Below are positions 5,906 through 13,299 of a DNA stretch of 20,355 nt, one piece after another. Position numbers and translations under genes: made by a program. Source of the stretch: Christensenella sp036660175 (GTDB lineage Bacteria > Bacillota > Clostridia > Christensenellales > Christensenellaceae). The notes beneath the pieces were generated by a model. The model worked only from the letters and a program-made list of their open reading frames with translations. It made no database searches and had not been told where the DNA came from. Location: NCBI GenBank assembly GCA_036660175.1, contig JAVXBD010000022.1, positions 1 to 20,355 on the forward strand. The letters are read 5' to 3'. The stretch's first letter is position 1, and each line of letters opens with the position of its first letter.

Positions 5906-6289
5906 GTGGAAAACCAAGAAATATCGGCTTCGAGTCAAGATTATTTAGAAATTATTTATACGCTGTACAAAAGCGGAATAGAGGTGCGCTCTGTCGACAT
6001 TGCAACGGCGATGGGTGTTTCACGTGCAAGCATCTCAAAAGCGATGGGTGTGCTAAAAAATGCGGGTATGGTGATGCAGGAAAAGTACGGCAGAATTATG
6101 CTTACCACAGAGGGCATGGCTGCGGCAAAAAAAGTTATCAGAACACACGAAACGCTCAAGAGCTTTTTGGTAGATGTATTGGGCGTATCCGAAAAAATAG
6201 CACAGCAGGATGCGTGTAAAATGGAGCATTCCATAAGCCCCGAAACGCTGAAAAAGCTCATTTCTTATCTTCATAAAGATAAAGCATAA
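5906..6289 (+). CDS. DtxR/MntR-family metal-dependent transcriptional regulator
   Basis: A 127-residue metal-activated repressor. Residues 8-70 form the winged helix-turn-helix (VRSVDIATAMGVSRASISKA, then the wing near KYGRIMLTTEG). Residues 75-125 form the dimerisation and metal domain. The C-terminal SH3-like domain of DtxR/IdeR is absent, as in MntR and many clostridial members. Likely ligands are D12, E15, H81, C104, E107 and H108. The D/E pair is MntR-like, whereas the CxxEH (DACKMEH) is DtxR-like, where MntR has Glu in place of the Cys. The start is GTG at 5906 with AAAGGGAG seven bases upstream; no in-frame ATG precedes the DNA-binding domain. Its divergent position next to feoAB suggests iron-dependent repression of that operon. 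Confidence 0.9.
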   Translation: MENQEISASSQDYLEIIYTLYKSGIEVRSVDIATAMGVSRASISKAMGVLKNAGMVMQEKYGRIMLTTEGMAAAKKVIRTHETLKSFLVDVLGVSEKIAQQDACKMEHSISPETLKKLISYLHKDKA

Positions 6290-6293
6290 AAAA

Positions 6294-7058
6294 TTAAAGT
6301 CCGAAAACAGTTACCTTTAAAAGTGCCAGAGCCTCGCGCAAATAAGAATTGAAAACAACAGATGCAGGAGAGGGTGCGCTGAGTCCGTGTGCATCAAACC
6401 CATAATGCTGTGCATTCATGCCTGCACGCAGAATATGAAAATCATTTGTTACATATACAATGGTATAAGGCTTTTTAAAAACGTCATCTAATATTTTTTT
6501 GGAAAATGCAAAGTTTTCTCCTGTACTGGTAGATTTTTCTTCTTTGAGGATTTTTTGCGGCGCAACGCCTCGTGCAGTCAAATAGTTCTGCATTGCCTGT
6601 GCCTCAGAAACGCTTTGACCATGCCCAAAACCACCAGACACCACGATGAAAGAATTTGGATTTTGGGTATAATAAGAAAGTGCCTGATCAAGACGATTGG
6701 CAAGCGTAAGGGTTGGTTCTGAATTTTTAAGCCCAGCACCCAGCACGATGATGGCATCTGCATCAGCAGGTGGTGCGGTATGTGCGGCAATATTCATCTG
6801 AATACTGAAAATAACAAAAACGGCCGTCAAAAATAAATAGCCAGCGATGAAAAACCATTTGATAAATTTACCGAAGCCCTTTGAGAACCATGTATCAAGC
6901 GGCCTTTGGAAAATACCATATAAGAAAAGCGGAATACCCAAAAGGGCAGGCAAAATTACACCTAAATTCATATTGGAAATGGTCAAAACAAAAATAGTAT
7001 CGGCAATCAGCAAAGCACCGATGATGATAAAAATGATTCTAAGTACTTTTTTTATCAT
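6294..7058 (-). CDS. YdcF/SanA-like DUF218 membrane protein
   Basis: A 254-residue envelope protein. Three N-terminal hydrophobic segments (about residues 5-25, 32-50 and 68-88) place a DUF218 domain outside or at the membrane (about 100-240). Domain signatures are ADAIIVLGAGLKN, the ANRLDQAL helix, IVVSGGFG, SEAQAMQNYL, the STSTGENFAFS segment and YVTNDFHILRAGM. Family members are linked to envelope biogenesis and vancomycin or SDS sensitivity, but the reaction is unsettled. The start ATG at 7058 overlaps the fbp stop (ATGA), so it is co-translated with fbp. The gene converges on the DtxR gene with only 4 bp between stops and no convincing terminator. Confidence 0.88.
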   Translation of the reverse strand: MIKKVLRIIFIIIGALLIADTIFVLTISNMNLGVILPALLGIPLFLYGIFQRPLDTWFSKGFGKFIKWFFIAGYLFLTAVFVIFSIQMNIAAHTAPPADADAIIVLGAGLKNSEPTLTLANRLDQALSYYTQNPNSFIVVSGGFGHGQSVSEAQAMQNYLTARGVAPQKILKEEKSTSTGENFAFSKKILDDVFKKPYTIVYVTNDFHILRAGMNAQHYGFDAHGLSAPSPASVVFNSYLREALALLKVTVFGL

Positions 7059-8983
7059 GTGCGGCTGCCCGTTGTGACTTGCCGTTTTTCTTTTAATGCA
7101 CCCGACCGAAAAGCTTCCAATAAGGCGGTAAGTTCGTCAATGTTGCAGCTTAGCTCTCGTCCAACATCTGTATGACGCACGGTGATGCGTGCAGCAGCGG
7201 TATCAAACACCACAAAGGTAGACAGAATATCTTTGTTATCTCTGATGGCATTGGCAAGCCCACAAAAAGGCTCATGCGATACAAGCCGTATGCCATACGA
7301 ATTATAAAACATGGTATAACCTGCAATGCCCGTTTTGTTTTGGTAAGCTTTGCAGAATCCGCCGTCTATCACAATCAGCTTGCCGCCGCCCTTTACGGGA
7401 ACTTCGCCTTCTTTGGAAAGTACTGGCACATGACCGTTTATAATATGCGAATATTGGTCGTCCAGTCCAAATTCGTGCAGAACTTTGATGCACATTTCTT
7501 GATGTTCCACCAAATCATAGTAAGGATTTTTTTCTTCTTTCCATGCGTGTTTATCGTCGATGAACATACGCTCAAAGGTGGAGATTTTATCTCTGCCGAA
7601 AAGCGGCGAACGTTTTCCACACCAAAGATACCATAAGAAATCCTGACCGCTTTGCCTCTGTGGTGTTCCATATTGTGCATAATAGCCTTGCCTTGCCAAC
7701 GAATCCGCAAAGTCCATGTATCCTTTTCCGTGCATCTTTTTTCCATAAACGTCAAATTCATAAAAACTGCCATCGGCACGCATAGGGATACAGCCATGGA
7801 AAAGCAAATTGCCATTGAACACTTTGTAAAGGCTTCCTTGTGAATATAAAAACTGAATATGCCGCTGTAACTTTTCGCTTTGCGTAAAAGAATAAATTAA
7901 TTGGCTCAGTACCGATTTTTCTTCGGTGGTTAGGTCGTAAGGAGCGTTTTTGTCGATGGTAGGAAAATCTGTATCATTTAAAGGATAAACTGCATGATCC
8001 ACCAGTACCGTTCCTTTTTCAAAATCAATTTTATCCAAAAGCAGACGATCGTCCATATCATATTCCGGATGGCGCATGATGATTTGTCCCTCAAGCTTAA
8101 ACTGCATGATGGCGATTGCCTTGTGCATATGATCCAATAAATCTGTGTTGTCTGTATAGGTTTCCTGTGCAAAAAGTGCAAGCGGCCGCAAGTTAATGCC
8201 ATAGGCATTTTCCACAAAATCAATATTTGAATATTTGGTACTGATATTCAGCACGCTAGCGATGCAGGCACCGCTTCCAGCAGCAGCTCCCATCCATAAA
8301 ATATCGTGATTTCCCCACTGAATATCAACTGAATGATGCAAAAGCAAACGGTCGAGTATCACGTCGGCATGAGGACCTCTATCAAAAATATCGCCAACAA
8401 TGTGCAGCCTGTCCACAACCAGACGCTTGATAACGTTTGCAAGTGCAATGATAAATGCGTCCGAACGGTGAATGCTGATGATGGTGGATACAATGTTCTC
8501 GTAGTAATCATGTTTGTCTTTATCGTCATAATCGGTGTGCATCAGCTCATCAATAATATATTCAAAATCTTTTGGGAGAGTCTTTCTAACTTTAGACCGT
8601 GTGTATTTTGATGCGCACAGGCGGCAAACGTCAATCAGCCTATAAAGCGTGATGCGATACCACTCGTCAAGATCGGCTTCGGATTGCTTAATATCATCGA
8701 GTTTTCTTTCGGGATAATAAATAAGTGTGCAAAGCTCTGTACGTGTTTTGGTGGAAACGTTCTTTTCAAAAAGCATATTCACCTTTTCACGTATGACACC
8801 AGATGCGTTGTTAAGAATATGACAAAACGCTTCGTCCTCGCCGTGTACGTCACTGATAAAGTGTTCTGTACCTTTTGGAAGATTTAGAATCGCAGAGAGA
8901 TTGATGATTTCTGTACACGCCGATTGTATGGTTGGATATTCTTTCGAGAGTAATTCAAGATATTTAAGGTCAGATATAGCCAT
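7055..8983 (-). CDS. fbp: Fructose-1,6-bisphosphatase class III
   Basis: A 642-residue cytoplasmic gluconeogenic enzyme that hydrolyses fructose-1,6-bisphosphate to fructose-6-phosphate. It belongs to the Bacillota class III type, built on a metallophosphoesterase core. Metal-site motifs are DVHGE (45-49), GDIFDRG (197-203) and GNHD (224-227), with later conserved segments such as FHGCIPM and INGHVPV. Length is typical (640-670). The start is the ATG at 8983 with GGAGGG (8992-8997) eight bases upstream; an in-frame ATG at 9004 lies upstream of that ribosome site and is rejected. It is the first gene of a pair with the YdcF-like gene and divergent from the methyl-transfer operon. The sequence is intact. 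Confidence 0.96.
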   Translation of the reverse strand: MAISDLKYLELLSKEYPTIQSACTEIINLSAILNLPKGTEHFISDVHGEDEAFCHILNNASGVIREKVNMLFEKNVSTKTRTELCTLIYYPERKLDDIKQSEADLDEWYRITLYRLIDVCRLCASKYTRSKVRKTLPKDFEYIIDELMHTDYDDKDKHDYYENIVSTIISIHRSDAFIIALANVIKRLVVDRLHIVGDIFDRGPHADVILDRLLLHHSVDIQWGNHDILWMGAAAGSGACIASVLNISTKYSNIDFVENAYGINLRPLALFAQETYTDNTDLLDHMHKAIAIMQFKLEGQIIMRHPEYDMDDRLLLDKIDFEKGTVLVDHAVYPLNDTDFPTIDKNAPYDLTTEEKSVLSQLIYSFTQSEKLQRHIQFLYSQGSLYKVFNGNLLFHGCIPMRADGSFYEFDVYGKKMHGKGYMDFADSLARQGYYAQYGTPQRQSGQDFLWYLWCGKRSPLFGRDKISTFERMFIDDKHAWKEEKNPYYDLVEHQEMCIKVLHEFGLDDQYSHIINGHVPVLSKEGEVPVKGGGKLIVIDGGFCKAYQNKTGIAGYTMFYNSYGIRLVSHEPFCGLANAIRDNKDILSTFVVFDTAAARITVRHTDVGRELSCNIDELTALLEAFRSGALKEKRQVTTGSRT

Positions 8984-9005
8984 GGATTTTTCCCTCCATA
9001 TCATA

Positions 9006-9022
9006 TTATACTCTTAGTATAA
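9006..9022. promoter_or_regulatory. Palindromic TATACT element upstream of fbp
   Basis: TTATACT-CTT-AGTATAA is a perfect 7-bp inverted repeat around a 3-bp spacer, so a -10-like TATACT is presented on both strands. Overlapping it on the minus strand is TATAAT (9005-9010). Either could drive fbp, with very short leaders. No good -35 is seen for any of them, so a control-site role is as likely as a promoter. Confidence 0.4.
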
Positions 9023-9052
9023 ATTATTTTCTTCAAAATATAAATAGATTTG

Positions 9053-9061
9053 TGATATAAT
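9053..9061 (+). promoter_or_regulatory. Extended -10 promoter of the methyl-transfer operon
   Basis: TGA followed by TATAAT (9056-9061), with only a weak TTCAAA (9032-9037) at 18 bp. The start would be about 9068, giving a 59-nt leader. That leader is too short for a SAM, cobalamin or T-box riboswitch, and none is seen. Confidence 0.5.
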
Positions 9062-9126
9062 CTAAGTAATTCATAAAAAATATTCATGAACAGATGTTCC
9101 TGTTTATTTTGGAAGTGGGAGAAAAG

Positions 9127-10884
9127 ATGGATTTAGAAGCAATGAAGCAAAAAGAAACGATTATTTTTGATGGCGCAATGGGGACTTATTTAAGTCAAAA
9201 ATATAAATTGAATATTAATAGATGCGAAACGCAAAACTTAGAGGATAAAGAAAAAGTATTAAGCGTGCATCGTGAGTATATTGCTGCGGGTGCAGACGCC
9301 ATTAAAACAAACACCTTTGCGGCAAACACAGCGGCGATGGGAACAGATTTGGCGACGGTTTTTAGCGTGATTGATGCAGGCTGTGAACTTGCAAAAGAGG
9401 CGGTAAAAAATACCGATGTGATGATTTTTGCGAGTATCGGCCCGATTATGCACGATAATCAGGAAAAGTGCGACGAAGAAAGAGAACTGCTAATCAAGCG
9501 ATTTTTAAAAAATGGCATACAGAACTTTTTATTTGAAACTTATGACGAGTATGAAGTCTTGCAGCGTGCGGCAAAGACTGTCAAGCACCTGCAAAAAACG
9601 GCATTTGTAATTTGCGAATGTACGGTGGCACCCGATAAATATACCGCAAGCGGACAAGCGGCGCAGACGATTATTAATCATTTATATGAAACAAAAGAGA
9701 TTGATGCTTATGGGTTTAACTGTACGTGTGGGCCGCTTCACCTACTGGACGTTGCTCGCAGCGTTGATTTTTATGACCGTCCTGTGTGCATGATGCCAAA
9801 TGCTGGGTATCCAACGGTTATCAACAACCGTACAGTTTTTAAAAGTACGCCTGATTATTTTGCGGAGCAGCTGCAAAAGATGAAAAATGAAGGTGTGAAG
9901 TTTTTGGGCGGATGCTGTGGTACAACACCGCAGCACATCAAAGCTGCAAAAAATTTAATTGAGCGCAGCACTACTGCACACAGAGAGGTGCGTGTGTTTG
10001 CACCTAAAATAAAAAAGCAGGAAAACGAAAAAAGACTGTCAGGGGAAAAAACAATTGCAGTCGAACTGGATTCGCCGATGGACGCTGACAACGCTTTTTT
10101 TATTGATGCAGCAAAGATGCTTGCACATGCAGGAGCAGACATTATTACCATTGCAGATTGTCCGATTGGGCGTGCCAGAGCAGACAGCAGTATGCTTTCG
10201 GCGATGCTTAAGGCACAGTATGGGATTGAGGCAATGCCGCATTTAACGTGCAGAGATCGAAACCTAAACGCATCAAAGGCGCTGCTTTTGGGGCTTAGCA
10301 TGCAGAATATTTCCAATGTTTTGGTGGTGACGGGCGATCCAATTCCGACAAACAAGCGTACAGAAATCAAAAGCGTGTATAACTTTAATGCAGTGAAGTA
10401 TGCAGCGTTTATCAATGACTTAAATGATACAACTTTTGGAGAAAAACCGTTTACCATTATGGGCGCTTTGAATGTAAACGCACAGAATTTTGAGGCAGAG
10501 TTACAAAAAGCAAAGAAAAAGGAAACGGCAGGTGTAAGTGTTTTTTTGACACAGCCGATTTATGAGCAAGCCGCAAAAAACAATTTAAAACTTGCAAAAA
10601 AAGAACTGAAAGCGGATATTTGGGCAGGAATCATGCCGATTGTAAGCTATAAAAATGCGTGTTTTATCAATAACGAGGTGGCAGGCATCAGCATTCCAGA
10701 GGAAATCTGTGCGCTGTATCAAGGGAAAGACAGACAGCAGGCAACTCAAATCGCCATTGATATTACCTATGAAATTGCAAAAGAAACTGAAAAAATTGCA
10801 GATGGCTTTTATATCATCACACCGCTTAAAAGAGTGGATATTGTGTGTGAACTTATCAGAAAAATCAAAGGAGAAAAGCAATGA
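9127..10884 (+). CDS. Bifunctional homocysteine S-methyltransferase / methylenetetrahydrofolate reductase
   Basis: A 585-residue YitJ-type fusion. Residues 1-285 form the homocysteine-methyltransferase barrel (MetH N-terminal domain). Opening motifs are FDGAMGTYL and TNTF, and the zinc ligands are a Cys of NCTCGP (C199) plus C263 and C264 in GGCCGTTP. Residues about 308-585 form a methylene-THF reductase barrel (AVELDSP, ADIITIADCPIGRARA, HLTCRDRN, VLVVTGDPI, FLTQPIYE, WAGIMPIVSYKNA). It supplies methyl-THF and transfers the methyl group to homocysteine through a corrinoid protein encoded elsewhere. The start ATG at 9127 has GGGAG five bases upstream; an earlier in-frame ATG at 9094 lacks one. 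Its stop overlaps the next gene by ATGA. About the usual length; no broken motif. Confidence 0.93.
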   Translation: MDLEAMKQKETIIFDGAMGTYLSQKYKLNINRCETQNLEDKEKVLSVHREYIAAGADAIKTNTFAANTAAMGTDLATVFSVIDAGCELAKEAVKNTDVMIFASIGPIMHDNQEKCDEERELLIKRFLKNGIQNFLFETYDEYEVLQRAAKTVKHLQKTAFVICECTVAPDKYTASGQAAQTIINHLYETKEIDAYGFNCTCGPLHLLDVARSVDFYDRPVCMMPNAGYPTVINNRTVFKSTPDYFAEQLQKMKNEGVKFLGGCCGTTPQHIKAAKNLIERSTTAHREVRVFAPKIKKQENEKRLSGEKTIAVELDSPMDADNAFFIDAAKMLAHAGADIITIADCPIGRARADSSMLSAMLKAQYGIEAMPHLTCRDRNLNASKALLLGLSMQNISNVLVVTGDPIPTNKRTEIKSVYNFNAVKYAAFINDLNDTTFGEKPFTIMGALNVNAQNFEAELQKAKKKETAGVSVFLTQPIYEQAAKNNLKLAKKELKADIWAGIMPIVSYKNACFINNEVAGISIPEEICALYQGKDRQQATQIAIDITYEIAKETEKIADGFYIITPLKRVDIVCELIRKIKGEKQ

Positions 10885-11675
10885 TTAAAATCGGAGAAAA
10901 ATTAAACAGCTCTATTCCATCTACTTTTGCGGCATTTGAAAAAAAAGACGCTGCATTTGTATGCGATATTGCAAAAAAGCAAGCAGACGCAGGGGCAAAC
11001 TATATTGATATTAATACGGCAATGTGTGAAAACGAGAGCGAAATGCTTGTGTGGGTGGCACAAAATGTGCAAAAAACAGTGGGAGAAATTCCGCTGATGA
11101 TTGATTGTGTTAATGTGCAAGCGATTGAATTTTTATTTGATAGACTGCCTTTAAAAAATCCGATTATCAACTCGGTAACGCTTAATCAATCAAGAATTGA
11201 CGATATTTTGCCGCTTGTGAAAAAATACAATACGAGTGTGGTTGCAATGCCAATTGATGAAGATGGTATCCCAAAAACTGCACAGCAGCGTGTACAAAAT
11301 GCAGTGAAATTAATTACGCTTTTTGAACAGCATAAAATTGCCCATGAAAGAATTTTTGTGGATATTGTGGTAGAGGCGGCGGCAACGGGCTGGGATACTC
11401 CGTCTTTTGCGCTTGATGCAACGCAGCAATTGCGAGGGCTTTATCCAGATGTTCATCTGCTTGCAGGACTTTCCAATGTTTCTTTTGGACTGCCAAAGCG
11501 TGCGGCAATCAATGGTGCGTTTTTGACATGTGCCATAAAAAATGGACTGGATGCGGCGATTATGGACGTAACGAGTGAAAATTTGCTATTGAATATTGCG
11601 GCGACAGAGCTTATGATAGGTAAAGACGAATACTGTGGAAATTATTTACAAGCTTTCAGAGAACTAAATCAATAA
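10881..11675 (+). CDS. Free-standing methyltetrahydrofolate-corrinoid methyltransferase (MetH pterin-binding domain)
   Basis: A 264-residue DHPS-like TIM barrel that binds methyl-THF and passes its methyl group to a cob(I)alamin protein. Features include IGEKLNSS at the N-terminus, AGANYIDINTAM, PLMIDCVN, NSVTLNQSR, VVAMPIDEDGIP, FVDIVVEAA, LLAGLSNVSFGLPKR and AAIMDVTSENL, in the order expected for MetH domain 2 and AcsE/MtrH-like enzymes. A related alternative is a Wood-Ljungdahl or glycine-betaine-type methyltransferase, but tight coupling (ATGA overlap) to the homocysteine/MTHFR fusion favours methionine synthesis. No B12-binding or reactivation domain is attached or nearby, so those functions must lie elsewhere. 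Confidence 0.9.
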   Translation: MIKIGEKLNSSIPSTFAAFEKKDAAFVCDIAKKQADAGANYIDINTAMCENESEMLVWVAQNVQKTVGEIPLMIDCVNVQAIEFLFDRLPLKNPIINSVTLNQSRIDDILPLVKKYNTSVVAMPIDEDGIPKTAQQRVQNAVKLITLFEQHKIAHERIFVDIVVEAAATGWDTPSFALDATQQLRGLYPDVHLLAGLSNVSFGLPKRAAINGAFLTCAIKNGLDAAIMDVTSENLLLNIAATELMIGKDEYCGNYLQAFRELNQ

Positions 11676-11707
11676 ATTTTACCTATTAAGAGAAATATGG
11701 GGTATTT

Positions 11708-13261
11708 ATGTACAGAATTTTAATTGTGGACGATGAACCGATTGTCCGCAGAGGTATTAAAAAGAGCGTGAATTGGAACGAGCTTGATATAGAGATGGTA
11801 GCGGAAGCGGAAAATGGTGTGGAAGCACTGGAGCAGGTCATTTCCAACCAGCCTGATATTATTTTGCTTGATATTTGTATGCCACGTATGGACGGGCTTG
11901 AGTTTGCAAGTATTGTTAAAAAGAAATACCCGCAAATCCGCATTGTGATTATTACAGGTTTTCACGATTTTGAATATGCACGAACAGCTTTGCGTATGGG
12001 AATTGATGATTATATCCTAAAACCCATCACAAAAGAGGACGTTGTACGTATTATCAAAGAGCAGCTGGAAAAAATAGAGAAAAATGCACCCATACAAAAC
12101 TTGGGCAATGACAATAAAATAAAAGCTGATATTTTAAACGGTCTTTTAAAGAAAGAAGTGCGTGCTGAGGCGAAAATACCAAAGCTCTGTGCGGCAATGG
12201 GCATAGGGGCAGAGCATCCAGTGACGTTTGTAGTGATGAGCGACTATATCATGGGGTGCGCATTGTGGGAAGAGGAAGGCATGGACGAATTGGCTTCTTT
12301 TGCGGTACTGAATATCGCAAGCGAAATCTTGGAAATGCGTGGTGCAGGATTTGCCTTTGAAACCTATAAAAACGAGATGGCTTTGGTGCTTTTGTGTGCA
12401 AGAGAGGAAATCAAGTCTGTGCTGAACGATGTGTATCAGAATATACTTGATTTTATTGAGATTCCAGTTGATTTTGCGGTATCAGATGCCGATGAAATGA
12501 AAAATTTGAGGACAATGTCTGAGCAGGCACGGCGTGCAATGGATTGCAAGTTTGTATTGCCGCACCAAAATATTATTTATTTTAGGGACATTGAAAACCG
12601 TACAGGCAGCATTTTTGCATATCCGATTGAAGTGGAGCGTGAGCTGCTTGATAAAATTTTTATGCTTGAACCAGAAAAAAGCGAGGAAACCGTTGGTAAA
12701 TTTTTTGAAAATATGCAGAATATTGATTCTGCACAGTGTAAAGATGCGATTTTGCGGCTGATGATTAAGATTTCTCATGCAATTGAGGCAGTCAACAACC
12801 GAAATATCGGAGATCATGAATATGCAAATTTTGACCCGATGAAGCAAATGCAGAAATTTGCAAGTGTGCAAGATGCTAAAAATTGGCTGGTGATGTTATA
12901 CAACAGCGCCTACGAATATATTTCAAAAATTAAATCCAGAAGTGGACAGCTTTATATGAAAATCATACAATACATTCAAAACAATTATGCAGACAGCGAC
13001 CTGAATCTTAAAAAATGCAGTGAAGATTTATATCTGAGTTCCAGCTATATCAGTATGATTCTAAAAAAAGAATCGAGTAAAACTTTTGTGGATTATCTAA
13101 ACGAATATCGTATTGAGATGGCTGCGGAAATGCTTAAAAATCCAGAAAGTAAAATTTATGAAGTGGCAACGGGAACGGGTTTTACGCATCCGACTTACTT
13201 TAGCTCTGTTTTTAAAAAAATAAAGGGCGTAACACCTAAACAGTATAAAGAAATACATTGA
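11708..13261 (+). CDS. YesN-type response regulator with AraC DNA-binding domain
   Basis: A 517-residue transcription factor. The receiver domain (1-120) has the acidic pair D8-D9, phospho-acceptor D55 (in LLDICMPRMDG), T83 and K105 (ILKPI). A long central linker (about 130-400) of unclear function precedes a C-terminal AraC/XylS double helix-turn-helix (about 415-515). The latter is recognised by LKKCSEDLYLSSSYISMILK, FVDYLNEYRIEMAAEML, and GFTHPTYFSSVFKKIKGVTP. It should be phosphorylated by the adjacent kinase and activate the sugar transporter operon. ATG at 11708 has GGGG five bases upstream. It lies only 32 bp after the methyltransferase gene with no terminator seen, so read-through from the methionine operon is possible. 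Confidence 0.94.
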   Translation: MYRILIVDDEPIVRRGIKKSVNWNELDIEMVAEAENGVEALEQVISNQPDIILLDICMPRMDGLEFASIVKKKYPQIRIVIITGFHDFEYARTALRMGIDDYILKPITKEDVVRIIKEQLEKIEKNAPIQNLGNDNKIKADILNGLLKKEVRAEAKIPKLCAAMGIGAEHPVTFVVMSDYIMGCALWEEEGMDELASFAVLNIASEILEMRGAGFAFETYKNEMALVLLCAREEIKSVLNDVYQNILDFIEIPVDFAVSDADEMKNLRTMSEQARRAMDCKFVLPHQNIIYFRDIENRTGSIFAYPIEVERELLDKIFMLEPEKSEETVGKFFENMQNIDSAQCKDAILRLMIKISHAIEAVNNRNIGDHEYANFDPMKQMQKFASVQDAKNWLVMLYNSAYEYISKIKSRSGQLYMKIIQYIQNNYADSDLNLKKCSEDLYLSSSYISMILKKESSKTFVDYLNEYRIEMAAEMLKNPESKIYEVATGTGFTHPTYFSSVFKKIKGVTPKQYKEIH

Positions 13262-13299
13262 CCGCAGACATGGCACATTTTTAAGAAATGGGGAATATT

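Noticed and set aside
6265..6282. TTATCTT-cata-AAGATAA stem-loop at the end of the DtxR-family gene, as a terminator
   Set aside because: AT-only-type short stem inside the coding sequence with no T-run on either strand.
9062..9126. SAM, T-box or cobalamin riboswitch before the methyl-transfer operon
   Set aside because: Predicted leader is about 59 nt with no conserved core motifs; too short for any of these.
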